Assembly: GCF_902506435.1 (NCBI RefSeq)
Contig: NZ_LR733215.1
Location: 716,414-780,413 of the forward strand
Direction: 5' to 3'
Source of the DNA: Nocardioides sp. AX2bis
Lineage (GTDB): Bacteria; Actinomycetota; Actinomycetes; Propionibacteriales; Nocardioidaceae
Length of the DNA: 64,000 bases
Positions 25,644-34,374 of this stretch are shown here, piece after piece (within the stretch, counting starts at the first letter, position 1; each line of letters starts with the position of its first letter). The notes under the pieces were generated by a model, which saw only the letters and a list, made by a program, of their open reading frames with translations, was not told the origin of the DNA and did not search any database. The position numbers and the translations under genes were made by a program.

Positions 25644-26276
25644 TCAGAACACGTTGAACGGGCGGAACTGCACCGACAGCCGCGGGCCGGCGGAGGCGAC
25701 CTTCGGCACCGCGTGCTCCCAGGTGCGCTGGCAGGACCCGCCCATCACCACGAGGTCGCCGTGGCCCATCTCGAAGGACCGCGACGCCCCGCCGCCGCGC
25801 GGGCGCAGGGCGAGGCGGCGCGGGTCGCCGACCGAGACGATCGCGACCATCGTGTCGTGCGTGCTCCCGCGGCCGATCGTGTCGCCGTGCCAGGCCACCG
25901 AGTCGCGCCCGTCGCGGTAGTAGCAGCAGCCGGCGGTGCGGAACGGCTCCCCGAGCTCGGCCAGGTAGTAGGTGCTCAGCGCCTCGCGCGCCGCGGTCAG
26001 CACCTCGTGGGGGAGGTCCTCGTCGATCATGTAGGTGTGCACCAGGCGGGGGACGTCGACCAGCCGGTCGTACATCTGGCGCTGCTCGGCGCGCCAGGGC
26101 ACCTCGCGCACGAGCGCGGCCATCACCTCGTCGGCGCGCGGCAACCAGCTGCGGCGCACGTCGACCCATGCGCCGTCGCCCAGCTCCACCCGCTCGACGC
26201 CGTCCAGCACGAGCCGGCCGGCCGCCGGGAGGGCCTCGTCGGCGGCGTCGGCGAAGAGCGTGGTCTGGAAGTCCAT
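25644..26276 (-). CDS. alkB: AlkB-type Fe(II)/2-oxoglutarate dioxygenase
   Basis: The 210-residue protein has the AlkB double-stranded beta-helix. Its metal triad lies in SVAWHGDTIG (HxD) and TWEHAVPK (distal His), and the 2-oxoglutarate-binding Arg in RLSVQFRPF. MVAIVSVGDPRRLALRPR and GHGDLVVMGGSCQ are typical core segments. AlkB proteins remove methyl adducts from N1-adenine and N3-cytosine in DNA and RNA. A -10 TACCAT (26288-26283 on the minus strand) lies 6 bases before the ATG, indicating a leaderless message. Confidence 0.88.
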   Translation of the reverse strand: MDFQTTLFADAADEALPAAGRLVLDGVERVELGDGAWVDVRRSWLPRADEVMAALVREVPWRAEQRQMYDRLVDVPRLVHTYMIDEDLPHEVLTAAREALSTYYLAELGEPFRTAGCCYYRDGRDSVAWHGDTIGRGSTHDTMVAIVSVGDPRRLALRPRGGGASRSFEMGHGDLVVMGGSCQRTWEHAVPKVASAGPRLSVQFRPFNVF

Positions 26277-26346
26277 GCGGTGATGGTACGCCTCGCGTCG
26301 AACAGGTGTTCGACACGTAGTGCCCGCGTGTCGTCGGGTGGGCCGG

Positions 26347-26772
26347 TCAGCCGAGCGAGCGCCGGATCTGCTCGACCGTCTCGTCGGCGAGCGCCTCGAC
26401 CCGCCGCCGGATCACCAGCGGCACGACCAGCTTGAGCGGGAAGGAGAAGTCGAAGGTGGCGCGGTAGTGCACCGCCGTGCCCCCGCCGTCGGCCCGGAAC
26501 CACAGGTGGTCCGTGGCGGTCGTGCGCCCGTTGCGGCCCCGCAGCTCCACCTCGTTCGGCGGTCGGTGGGTGACGGTCTCGTAGACCAGCTCGACGCGGC
26601 GGCCGAGGAACTCCGAGGTGTTGGCCCACGTCGTGCCGAGCCCGCCGTCACCGGCGAGCCGGGTGGTGGTGACCGTGCCGGGGTCCCACTCCTGGGTCGT
26701 GGTGAAGTCGGCGAAGTAGGTGAAGACCTCCTCGACGGGGCGGTGGACGGTGAACCGTCGCTCGACGTGCAT
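26347..26772 (-). CDS. SRPBCC (polyketide cyclase-like) protein
   Basis: The 141-residue single-domain protein opens with MHVERRFTVHRPVEEVFTYFADFTTTQEWDPG, the standard START/SRPBCC beginning. Alternating strands and a long C-terminal helix (LVVPLVIRRRVEALADETVEQIRRSL) follow. The fold holds a hydrophobic ligand; no enzyme residues can be assigned. A -10 TAGTCT (26784-26779, minus) sits 6 bases ahead of the ATG. It is divergent from the ABC transporter pair. Confidence 0.75.
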   Translation of the reverse strand: MHVERRFTVHRPVEEVFTYFADFTTTQEWDPGTVTTTRLAGDGGLGTTWANTSEFLGRRVELVYETVTHRPPNEVELRGRNGRTTATDHLWFRADGGGTAVHYRATFDFSFPLKLVVPLVIRRRVEALADETVEQIRRSLG

Positions 26773-26831
26773 GCCGTGAGACTAGGCCCAGGGGTGGCGC
26801 CCGGTGAGGGGTGACCGGGCAGGCTGGTGGC

Positions 26832-27584
26832 ATGAACACCGCCCCGCAGGCCGCCGCCCGGGTGCGGAACCTGACCAAGTCCTACGGCTCCGGCGACGCG
26901 CGCGTGGTCGCGCTGGACGACGTGAGCGTCGACCTCGAGGCCGGGCGTTTCACCGCTGTGATGGGGCCGAGCGGGTCGGGGAAGTCGACGCTGATGCACT
27001 GCTGCGCGGCGCTCGACCGGGGCGACTCCGGATCGGTCGTGATCGGGGAGCAGGAGCTGACCACGATGAAGGACGCCGCCCTGACCCGGCTGCGGCGCGA
27101 GGAGGTCGGGTTCGTCTTCCAGTCCTTCAACCTCGTCCCGACCCTCACGGCCCGGGAGAACATCCTGCTGCCGCTGTCCATCGCGGGCCGCAAGCCGGAC
27201 CCGGGCTGGTTCGACGCCGTCATCGACACCGTCGACCTCCGCCCGCGGCTGACCCACAAGCCGAACGAGCTCTCCGGCGGCCAGCAGCAGCGCGTCGCCG
27301 TGGCCCGGGCGCTGGTGAGCCGCCCGCGGATCGTCTTCGCCGACGAGCCCACCGGCAACCTCGACTCACGCTCGGGCGCCGAGGTGCTCTCGCTGCTGCG
27401 GGCCGCGGTCGACGACCACGGCCAGACCGTGGTGATGGTGACCCACGACCCGGTCGCGGCGGCGTACTGCGACCGCGTGCTCTTCCTCGCCGACGGTCGC
27501 GTGGTGCGCGAGCTCGAGCGGCCCGACCGCGAGCAGGTCCTGTCGGTGATGGCCGACCTGGCCTCCGCCCCGCAGGCCGGCTGA
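26832..27584 (+). CDS. MacB/LolD-type ABC transporter ATPase
   Basis: The 250-residue ATPase has Walker A GPSGSGKST, the Q-loop in VFQSFNLVPTLTARENILLPL, signature LSGGQQQRVAVARAL, Walker B RIVFADEPTGNLDSRSG and the His loop VMVTHDP. The FNLVPTLTARENI and DEPTGNLDS segments are typical of the MacB/LolD/FtsE group, which drives FtsX-like permeases as mechanotransmitters. The ATG at 26832 is chosen over an upstream in-frame start. The permease gene begins 6 bases after its stop. Confidence 0.88.
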   Translation: MNTAPQAAARVRNLTKSYGSGDARVVALDDVSVDLEAGRFTAVMGPSGSGKSTLMHCCAALDRGDSGSVVIGEQELTTMKDAALTRLRREEVGFVFQSFNLVPTLTARENILLPLSIAGRKPDPGWFDAVIDTVDLRPRLTHKPNELSGGQQQRVAVARALVSRPRIVFADEPTGNLDSRSGAEVLSLLRAAVDDHGQTVVMVTHDPVAAAYCDRVLFLADGRVVRELERPDREQVLSVMADLASAPQAG

Positions 27585-27590
27585 GCCGTC

Positions 27591-30146
27591 GTGCTGGTCG
27601 CCAGCCTGAAGAGCCTGCTCGGGCGCAAGGTGCGCCTGGTGATGAGCACGTTCGCGATCGTCCTCGGCGTCGCCTTCGTCGTCGGGTCGCTGGTCTTCTC
27701 CGACACCCTCGACCGCAGCTTCACCGCGCTCTTCGACGCGACCGTCGGCGACGTCGTGGTCCGGCCGGCGGGCGGCGGCGCCACGGAGGGGGTGCCGGGC
27801 ACGGTGACCGTGCCGGCCGACCTCGTCGACGCGCTGTCGGCGCTGCCCGGCGCTGCGCGCGCCGACGGCAACGTCGAGGCGGTCGGGGTCTACGTCGTCG
27901 GCGCCGACGGCAAGGTCGTCGGGGGCGTCGGCCCGCCCGCGCTCGGGGAGAGCTTCAGCGACGCCCCCGCGGCCGGCGGGCTCGAGGGCCTGAGCATCGT
28001 CGAGGGCCGCGCGCCCGCCGCCGAGGGCGAGGTCGTCCTGGACTCCCGCACCGCCGAGCAGGCCGGGTACGCCGTCGGCGACACCGTCCCGCTCCTCACC
28101 GCGACCGCCACGCCGCGGCTCGAGGCGGAGCTGGTCGGCCTCTCGGGCTTCCCCGGTGGCGGCTCCCTGAACGGCGCCACGCTGGCCTCGTTCTCCACCC
28201 CCGTGGCCCAGGACCTCTTCCTGCGGGGCGAGGACGCCTTCAGCGACGTGTGGGTCACCGCCGCCGACGGCACCTCCCAGGAGGAGCTGGCCGCGCAGGC
28301 CGCGGAGGTGCTGCCCGACGGGGTCGAGGCCGTGACGGGGGAGCAGGCCGCCGACGAGGCCGCCAGCGGGCTGCTCGAGGCGGTGTCCTTCCTGACCACC
28401 TTCCTGCTGATCTTCGCCGGCATCGCCCTGGTCGTCGGGGGCTTCCTGATCGTCAACACGTTCTCCATCCTGGTCGCCCAGCGCAGCCGGGAGCTGGCCC
28501 TGCTGCGGGCCCTCGGCGCCTCCCAGCGCCAGGTCACCGGGTCGGTGCTGCTCGAGGCGCTCCTCCTGGGTCTGCTCGGCTCCACCCTCGGCCTGGGTCT
28601 GGGGGTGCTGCTGGCGCTGGGCATCCGCGCCGTCTTCGGTCGGGTCGGCCTGGACCTGGCCGGGCAGGGGCTCGTCTTCGAGCCGCGCACGGCCGTGGCG
28701 GCGTACGGCGTGGGCGTCGTCGTGACGCTCCTCGCCGCCCTGCTCCCGGCGCTGCGCACCGCGCGGATCGCCCCGGTCCAGGCGATGCGCGACGACGTGG
28801 CGCTGCCCGAGAGCTCGCTGCGGGCCCGCTTCCTCGGCGGGGTCGTCCTGGCCGTCGTCGGGGCCGGGGTCCTGACGACCGGGCTGTTCGTCACCGTCCC
28901 CCGCGCGGGCTGGTGGGTCGGCGCCGGGGTGCTGCTGGTCCTGCTCGGGGTGGCCGCGGCCAGCCCGGTGCTGAGCCGCCCGCTGCTGCTCGGCGCACGC
29001 GCGGCGTACGCCCGGGTCTTCGGCAGCATCGGCAACCTGGCCGGGCAGAACTCGCTGCGCAACCCCCGTCGTACGACCGCGACGGCCTCGGCGCTGATGA
29101 TCGGCCTGACCCTGGCCTGCACGATGGCGATCATCGGCGACTCCGCGAAGGCCTCGGTCGACCGGGCCGTCGAGGAGGGCTTCGTCGGCGACTTCGTGGT
29201 CAGCAACGTCTTCGCGGGTGCCTTCTCCCCGTCGGTGGCCGACGAGATGGCCGACGTCGACGGCGTTGCCGAGGTGGTGCGCCAGCGCGTGGTCCGCGCC
29301 GAGGTCGGCGGCGGCGTCGGGACCCAGGGGGTCGTCGGCACCGACCCCGGCAGCCTGGCCACCCTCGAGGTCGACGTGGTGGACGGCGACGCCGACCTGG
29401 CCCGCGGGACGGTGCTGCTGGAGGAGGGCTTCGCCGCCGACGAGGGCCTCGGCGTCGGTGACGAGCTCACGCTCGACGTGCCGGCGGGGGAGCGGTCCTG
29501 GCGGGTCGCCGGGCTGTTCGCCGAGAACCCGATCGTGTTCTTCCCCGTGCTGACCTCGGTCGCGACGCTGGACGCCGCCGGTTTCACGCCGCAGGACAAC
29601 CTGGTCGTGGTCGACGCGGACGACCGTCTCGACGCCGCCGGTCGCAACGCCGTCCAGGCCGACCTCGAGGCCGTGGTGGCCGACCAGCCGATCGTCACCG
29701 TCAAGGACCAGGCCGCCTTCGCCGCGGAGCAGCGGGAGCCGGTCGACCAGTTCGTGCTGCTGATCTTCGCCCTGCTCGGCCTGGCGCTGCTGATCGCCGT
29801 GCTGGGCATCGTGAACACCCTGGCGCTGTCGGTCCTGGAACGCACCCGTGAGATCGGGCTGCTGCGGGCCATCGGGGTCACCCGGGGCCAGCTGCGCTGG
29901 ATGGTCACGCTGGAGTCGGTGGTCATCTCCCTGCTGGGTGCGGTGCTCGGCGTGGTGCTCGGCGTCGTCTTCGGGATTGCGCTGATGTACGCGCTGCGCG
30001 ACGAGGGGCTCGAGGTGATCAGCGTGCCGGTCGGGCAGCTCGGCCTGTTCCTCGCGCTGTCGGTGCTGGTCGGGATGCTCGCCGCGGTGCTGCCGGCCCG
30101 CCGGGCGGCGCGGCTCGACGTGCTCGGGGCGATCGCGACCGAGTGA
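27591..30146 (+). CDS. FtsX/MacB-like ABC permease with two repeats
   Basis: The 851-residue permease consists of two FtsX-type halves. Each has an extracytoplasmic MacB-PCD-like domain (about 50-250 and 520-690) and a three-helix FtsX core. The first core includes FLTTFLLIFAGIALVVGGFLIVNTFSILVAQRSRELALLRALGAS. The second includes FALLGLALLIAVLGIVNTLALSVLERTREIGLLRAIGVTRGQLRWMV. The N-terminal helix (STFAIVLGVAFVVGSLVFSDTL) is also present. With the ATPase upstream it forms a lipoprotein-, peptide- or drug-type export complex of unknown substrate. Confidence 0.86.
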   Translation: MLVASLKSLLGRKVRLVMSTFAIVLGVAFVVGSLVFSDTLDRSFTALFDATVGDVVVRPAGGGATEGVPGTVTVPADLVDALSALPGAARADGNVEAVGVYVVGADGKVVGGVGPPALGESFSDAPAAGGLEGLSIVEGRAPAAEGEVVLDSRTAEQAGYAVGDTVPLLTATATPRLEAELVGLSGFPGGGSLNGATLASFSTPVAQDLFLRGEDAFSDVWVTAADGTSQEELAAQAAEVLPDGVEAVTGEQAADEAASGLLEAVSFLTTFLLIFAGIALVVGGFLIVNTFSILVAQRSRELALLRALGASQRQVTGSVLLEALLLGLLGSTLGLGLGVLLALGIRAVFGRVGLDLAGQGLVFEPRTAVAAYGVGVVVTLLAALLPALRTARIAPVQAMRDDVALPESSLRARFLGGVVLAVVGAGVLTTGLFVTVPRAGWWVGAGVLLVLLGVAAASPVLSRPLLLGARAAYARVFGSIGNLAGQNSLRNPRRTTATASALMIGLTLACTMAIIGDSAKASVDRAVEEGFVGDFVVSNVFAGAFSPSVADEMADVDGVAEVVRQRVVRAEVGGGVGTQGVVGTDPGSLATLEVDVVDGDADLARGTVLLEEGFAADEGLGVGDELTLDVPAGERSWRVAGLFAENPIVFFPVLTSVATLDAAGFTPQDNLVVVDADDRLDAAGRNAVQADLEAVVADQPIVTVKDQAAFAAEQREPVDQFVLLIFALLGLALLIAVLGIVNTLALSVLERTREIGLLRAIGVTRGQLRWMVTLESVVISLLGAVLGVVLGVVFGIALMYALRDEGLEVISVPVGQLGLFLALSVLVGMLAAVLPARRAARLDVLGAIATE

Positions 30147-30363
30147 CCTCGACCGAGTGACCTCGACCGGCCCGGGACCGGGGATGCCCCCCTGGGTGTC
30201 GGCGTCCGACGGGCGGTCCAGCCCGCGAGACCGGGCCCCAGGCGTCCCCGGCGCCCGACCCCTCTGACCTGGGACGACACGTCTCTCGGCCGATCCGTCA
30301 GGGGTGGACGGGCTTGTGCCATTCGGGTGACGGGGGCCCTCTCCCGCACCTAGGGTGACCAGC

Positions 30364-31086
30364 GTGACCCAGACGACCTCCGAGCGCCGCACCGACGGCC
30401 GGGCCCTGAAGCACGTGCAGGTGCGTGAGTACGTCCGCGACCTGGTCGCCGGAGCCGCACCCGGTGCGGCGGCCCCCTCCGAGCGCGAGCTGGTCGCGAT
30501 GTTCGGCGTGGCCCGGATGACCGTGCGCCAGGCGCTGGACACCCTGGTCACCGAGGGCGTGCTGGAGCGGATCCCCGGCCGGGGCACCTTCGTGGCCCGC
30601 CCGCAGCGCAACCGGGGCCGGATCAGCGGCTTCACCGAGGACCTCCGCCGCCGCGGCGTCCTCGCCGAGTCCCAGACCCTGCTGGCCCGCCGCGAGCAGG
30701 CCGGCCCGGGCGTGGCCCGCGCGCTCAGCCTCACCGAGGGCGACGCCGTCATCCACTGGCGCCGGCTGCGACGCGGTGACGGCACCGTGGTCTGCGTCGA
30801 GGACGCCTACCTCACCGAGATCCTGCTGCCCGGCTTCCTGCAGCAGGGCATGCCCACCAGCCTCTACGCCGACCTCGAGGCCCGTGGGCTGCGCCCGACC
30901 TGGGCCGAGGACTCGATCACCGCCGACGTCGCGGGCGCCGAGGAGGCCGCGCTGCTCGAGGTCGAGCCCGGCTCCGTCGTGCTGCGCCACTCGCGTCGGG
31001 CCGTGGCCGGCGAGAAGGTCGTCGAGGTCTCCCGCAGCGTCTACCGCGCCGACCGCTTCACCCTCTGGCTCCAGATCTGCGGCTAG
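30364..31086 (+). CDS. GntR/HutC-family regulator with UTRA domain
   Basis: The 240-residue regulator has an N-terminal GntR winged helix (PSERELVAMFGVARMTVRQALDTLVTEGVLERIPGRGTFVA, about residues 35-78) and a C-terminal UTRA ligand domain (GRISGFTEDLRRRGVLAESQTLLARRE ... LRHSRRAVAGEKVVEVSRSVYRADRFTLWLQ). The family responds to small sugar phosphates, amino acids or amino sugars. The GTG at 30364 is preferred because a -10 TAGGGT (30351-30356) lies 7 bases ahead, which suggests a leaderless transcript. No neighbouring catabolic gene identifies its ligand. Confidence 0.82.
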   Translation: MTQTTSERRTDGRALKHVQVREYVRDLVAGAAPGAAAPSERELVAMFGVARMTVRQALDTLVTEGVLERIPGRGTFVARPQRNRGRISGFTEDLRRRGVLAESQTLLARREQAGPGVARALSLTEGDAVIHWRRLRRGDGTVVCVEDAYLTEILLPGFLQQGMPTSLYADLEARGLRPTWAEDSITADVAGAEEAALLEVEPGSVVLRHSRRAVAGEKVVEVSRSVYRADRFTLWLQICG

Positions 31087-31089
31087 CCC

Positions 31090-31155
31090 GCCGAGATGAC
31101 GCTCGCGGACAGCCGAGATGACGCTTCCGGCGCGTCGAGGTGACGGTTGCGGCGC
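31090..31155 (+). repeat. 22-bp unit array R2 (3 units)
   Basis: Units 31090-31111, 31112-31133 and 31134-31155 make a 66-bp array. It fills the 72-base gap between the stop codons of the convergent GntR gene (ends 31086) and the next gene (stop at 31159), leaving 3 bases on either side. The last unit is the GGTTGCGG variant. Confidence 0.9.
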
Positions 31156-31158
31156 GGT

Positions 31159-31515
31159 TCAGCCGCGCCAGGACGCCAGCGCGCCGAGCGGGGACGCGAC
31201 GGTGTCGCTCTCCTCGCAGACCCAGTGCGCGTCCGGCCCGCCGAGGTCGGGCTGGATGTAGAGCGCGTGCTCCGGGGTGTCCTCGCAGCCCAGGCACAGG
31301 GGCCACCGGCCGACCGTGTCGAGCAGCGCGTCCTGGACGTCCTGCGCCACGAGCCCGGCGACGTACACCTCGCCGGCCGGCCACTGCTCGGCCCACCAGG
31401 TGCGCGACGAGCAGGCCTCCTCGAGCGCCGAGACGGCGGCGGGGCTGGCCTGGCTCCGCGCCTCCAGGTCGGCCAGGACGCGCGCGCGGGCGGCGAGGAT
31501 GAGGGCGACGTCCAT
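31159..31515 (-). CDS. Uncharacterised small protein
   Basis: The 118-residue protein is not assigned to a family. It is soluble and acidic, with an Ala-rich helical start (MDVALILAARARVLADLEARSQ). A C-terminal part contains LCLGCEDTPEHALYIQPDLGGPDAHWVCEESD, with Cys-x2-Cys and a later Cys/His that could bind zinc. An imperfect -10 (CAGACT) sits 7 bases before the ATG. Coding bias is normal for the region, so it is probably a real gene. It ends 3 bases from array R2. Confidence 0.55.
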   Translation of the reverse strand: MDVALILAARARVLADLEARSQASPAAVSALEEACSSRTWWAEQWPAGEVYVAGLVAQDVQDALLDTVGRWPLCLGCEDTPEHALYIQPDLGGPDAHWVCEESDTVASPLGALASWRG

Positions 31516-31581
31516 GGGCCAAGTCTGCGTGGCCGGGCAAGGCGACCCGTCCGGGGGCCGGCCACGGCCTACCCTGGCCCC

Positions 31582-32373
31582 ATGAGCGACGTCACGGCCG
31601 GGGGCCGCGCGGACCCCGCCGGGCCGCTGCCGGTCCGGGGCCTGCTCGAGGTCGCGGTGACCCACCCGCGCGACGTGCCGGGGTGCGTCGAGGGCGGGGC
31701 CGACCGGCTCGCCGTGGTCGCGCCGGGGGCGTCGTACGCCTCCGCGCCGGAGCCGGCCCTCGTCTCGGCCGTCGCCCGGTCCAGCGGGCTGCCGGTGCGC
31801 GCCCTGCTGCGGCTGCCCCCCGCCGACGGTGCCGCGCCGTACGCCGCCGACGCGGCCTCCCTGGACCAGCTCGCCGACCTCGCCCGGGAGTACGTCGCGC
31901 TGGGCGCCGAGGGCGTCGTCCTGGGGTTCCTCGACGCCGACCTCGAGGTCGACGTGTGGGCCTGCCGCGAGCTGCTGGCCGCGGTGCCGGGCACGCCGTG
32001 GACCTTCCACCGCGCCATCGACGACACCCTCGACCCGGTCCGCTCCTGGGGCCGCGTGGTCGACCTGCCCGGCGTCACCTCGGTGCGCTCCGGCGGGTCG
32101 CCGCAGGGCCTGGCCCAGGGCTACGAGGACCTGCTGGCCCTGGCGCGGCGCTCGCTCGAGGTCGCCCGGCTGCTGATGCCCGCCGGTGGCCTGGCCGCCG
32201 AGCACGTCCCGTGGTTCGCCCGCGAGGGCGTCCGTCAGCTCCACCTCGGCACGCAGGTACGCCCCGGCGCGAGCTACCGCTCCTACGTCGACGCGGGGTA
32301 CGTCCGCTCGTGGCGCCGCCTGCTCGACGGCGCCGTCGACCGCGACCAGCGCACCGACTGGGCCGCCACGTGA
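31582..32373 (+). CDS. cutC: CutC family protein
   Basis: The 263-residue TIM-barrel protein of the CutC family shows LLEVAVTHPRDVPGCVEGGADRLAVV, GVVLGFLDADLEVDV, WTFHRAIDDTLDP and SGGSPQGLAQGYEDL. The CutC 'FHRA.D' segment is clear. CutC was linked to copper tolerance in E. coli, although later work doubts a direct role, so copper homeostasis here is only a label. TACCCT (31570-31575) is 6 bases ahead of the ATG, giving a leaderless message. It overlaps the DUF4031 gene by 4 bases. Confidence 0.85.
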   Translation: MSDVTAGGRADPAGPLPVRGLLEVAVTHPRDVPGCVEGGADRLAVVAPGASYASAPEPALVSAVARSSGLPVRALLRLPPADGAAPYAADAASLDQLADLAREYVALGAEGVVLGFLDADLEVDVWACRELLAAVPGTPWTFHRAIDDTLDPVRSWGRVVDLPGVTSVRSGGSPQGLAQGYEDLLALARRSLEVARLLMPAGGLAAEHVPWFAREGVRQLHLGTQVRPGASYRSYVDAGYVRSWRRLLDGAVDRDQRTDWAAT

Positions 32374-32630
32374 TCCTGATCGACCCCCCGCTGGTCGAGT
32401 GGCGCGGGAAGCGGTGGTCGCACCTGGCCTCCGACACCTCCTACGAGGAGCTGCACGCCTTCGCCCGCGAGGTGGGGATCCCCGAGCGCGGCTTCGACCG
32501 CGACCACTACGACGTGCCCGAGGAGTGGTACGCCGACGTCGTCGCGCGCGGCGCGGTCGAGGTGACCTCGCGGGTGCTGGTGGTCGCGCTGGTCCGCGCG
32601 GGGCTGCGGCGCCGCAAGAGCCAGGTCTGA
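32370..32630 (+). CDS. DUF4031 protein
   Basis: The 86-residue protein begins at a GTG that overlaps the cutC stop. MILIDPPLVEWRGKRWSHLASDTSYEELHAFAREVGIPERGFDRDHYDVPEEW is the DUF4031 pattern, with conserved His, Asp and Tyr residues. The function is unknown. Its tight coupling to cutC suggests translational linkage. Confidence 0.82.
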   Translation: MILIDPPLVEWRGKRWSHLASDTSYEELHAFAREVGIPERGFDRDHYDVPEEWYADVVARGAVEVTSRVLVVALVRAGLRRRKSQV

Positions 32631-32652
32631 GACACCCGGCCCGGGCCGGGGC

Positions 32653-33333
32653 TCAGGCCCGGCGGGCCACCTCGGCGGGCAGCAGGCGGTCGAGCTCGGC
32701 GAGGACGTTGGCGCGGGCCGTCTCCTCCCACGCCGCGGCGGCGCGGTCGGTGTGGAAGAGGCGGGGCTTCTCGAGCAGGTCGCCCAGCACCGCGGCCCGG
32801 CCGCGGGCGAAGTCCTCGTCGCCGACGTGGGCGTACTCCCGTCGCACGGCGGCGACGTACTCGGCGTACCGCTGCGGGCCGGCGGCCAGGATCGCCAGGT
32901 CGGCGTCGGAGAGCGCGCAGCCCGCGGCGTCGTCCTCGGCGGGCGCGTGGGTCTCGGTCATCCGGACCAGGCGGGCGACCTCGGCGACCACGTCGTCGGG
33001 GACCAGGCCTGGGAGGGCGTGCTCGGCCCACGACGCCGAGCGCTCCTCGGCGTCGCGCTCGCCGTCGTAGACGCCGTCGTGGAACCACGCCGCGAGACGG
33101 ACCGCAGAGCCCTCGGCGCCCTCGGCGTCCGGGTCGTCGGCCAGGTCGTCGAGCCGGGCGAGGACCTCGTCGAGGTGGCGGAGGTCGTGGTAGCTGCGGT
33201 CGTCACCGCCGTAGGCCGCCAGCAACTCGGCCCGCAGCGTCTCGGCGGCGGGGTCCGGGTGGCCGGCCAGGGGCCAGGGCAGGTCGTGCGGCGCGCGCGG
33301 GAGGTCCCGCGGAGGATGGTCGGCGTCGGGCAT
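32653..33333 (-). CDS. HD-type metal-dependent phosphohydrolase-like protein
   Basis: The 226-residue protein has the HD-superfamily arrangement YHDLRHLDEVLARLDDL, then LAAWFHDGVYDG (His-Asp pair) and LVRMTETHAP with a further His. SDADLAILAAG adds the distal Asp. The layout matches uncharacterised bacterial HD proteins often labelled predicted metal-dependent hydrolases; the natural substrate is unknown. It is convergent with DUF4031 and followed 8 bases upstream by the end of the MpaB-like gene on the same strand, so the two may be co-transcribed. Confidence 0.75.
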   Translation of the reverse strand: MPDADHPPRDLPRAPHDLPWPLAGHPDPAAETLRAELLAAYGGDDRSYHDLRHLDEVLARLDDLADDPDAEGAEGSAVRLAAWFHDGVYDGERDAEERSASWAEHALPGLVPDDVVAEVARLVRMTETHAPAEDDAAGCALSDADLAILAAGPQRYAEYVAAVRREYAHVGDEDFARGRAAVLGDLLEKPRLFHTDRAAAAWEETARANVLAELDRLLPAEVARRA

Positions 33334-33341
33334 CGCCCTAT

Positions 33342-34211
33342 TCAAACAGCCTGGGGCTCGTCGACGGCAGCCGGCGGCGACATCGCCCACCGGATCGTGC
33401 CGGTCGCCAGCGACCCGAGGACGCGGACCACGGTCCGCTCCGTGACCGGCAGCCGCGGCAGGCGCAGGGGCAGGCGTGTCCAGCCCGGCATCAGGCCGAC
33501 GGCGGCGGCGCACAGCACGGCGTACGGCGCCCGCGCGGCCAGCGGGAGCGGCGGCTTCAGCAACAGGTACCGGACGGCCTCCCGGGCCTCGGCGGTGCCG
33601 CGCAGCTCGGGGCGGAAGGCGGCCATCCGCTCGTCCAGCTCGGCCTCGGTCCGCGGCGGGTCGACGACCCCGAGGCGGGCGGCGACCTCGCCGACCTGCG
33701 CCACGTAGGTGTCGCGCTCGTCCTGGGTCAGCGTGGCGGCTCCGTAGACGGTGAAGGCGTGCAGGAAGCTGTCCACCTCGGCGACGTGGACCCACATCAG
33801 CAGGTGGGGGTCGGAGGCGGCGTACGCCGACCCGTCGGCCATCGTCCCGGTGACCCGGCGGTGGATCGAGCGGACGACGTCGACCGAGCGCTGAGCGTCC
33901 TCGGCGGTGCCGAACGTGGTGACGGCCAGGTAGTGGCTGGTGCGGGCCAGGCGCCCCCACATGTCGCCGCGGTAGCCGGAGTGGTCCGAGACCGCCTTCA
34001 TCGCCGCGGGGTGCAGCGTCTGCAGCAGGACCGCACGCAGGCCGCCGACGAACATCGAGGCGTCACCGTGGACGACGTGGATCGGGCTGCCGGGCTCGAA
34101 CCAGCGCTCGCCCTCGGTGTCGTGGATCCGCTCGCGGTGCTGGGGGCCGTCGGGGCCCGCCACCCGCGCGAAGATCGCCTCGCCGAGCCGGCTGCGCACG
34201 CCCTGGATCAT
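33342..34211 (-). CDS. MpaB-like oxygenase (DUF2236)
   Basis: The 289-residue protein matches the DUF2236/MpaB family named after a mycophenolic-acid oxygenase and the rubber-oxygenase Lcp fold. Typical segments are SPIHVVHGDASMFVGGLRAVLLQTLHPAAMKAVSDHSGYRGDMWGRLARTSHYLAVTTFG and LLMWVHVAEVDSFLHAFTVYG. The conserved His residues could bind heme. The start at 34211 is supported by a -10 TACTTT (34224-34219, minus) 7 bases upstream. The substrate is unknown. Confidence 0.82.
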   Translation of the reverse strand: MIQGVRSRLGEAIFARVAGPDGPQHRERIHDTEGERWFEPGSPIHVVHGDASMFVGGLRAVLLQTLHPAAMKAVSDHSGYRGDMWGRLARTSHYLAVTTFGTAEDAQRSVDVVRSIHRRVTGTMADGSAYAASDPHLLMWVHVAEVDSFLHAFTVYGAATLTQDERDTYVAQVGEVAARLGVVDPPRTEAELDERMAAFRPELRGTAEAREAVRYLLLKPPLPLAARAPYAVLCAAAVGLMPGWTRLPLRLPRLPVTERTVVRVLGSLATGTIRWAMSPPAAVDEPQAV

Positions 34212-34286
34212 GCTCACGAAAGTACCTGCCGTCCCCCTCACCCCCCGGGCCCCCGCGAGGGGTGGCCCGGGGGAGCGCCCGCCCCG

Positions 34287-34332
34287 GTCGTGTGCCTGAG
34301 CACGGTCAGGGGACCGTGCTGGGGCACACGAC
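34287..34332 (-). terminator. Hairpin terminator downstream of serA
   Basis: Arms 34287-34307 and 34312-34332 pair over 19 of 21 positions (GTCGTGTGCC and AGCACGGTC on the left arm), with a 2-base internal mismatch and a 4-base loop. It lies 43 bases past the serA stop and before the MpaB gene on the same strand. There is no T-run, as is usual for actinobacterial terminators. Confidence 0.65.
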
Positions 34333-34374
34333 TCCGCGGGTCGGGCCGGACGGACCGCTCAGGCGGCGGACCGC

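Noticed and set aside
27366..30785. 1139-codon open frame opposite the FtsX permease
   Set aside because: Arg/Gln/Asp/His-rich sequence with no homologous motifs; a mirror of the real permease gene.
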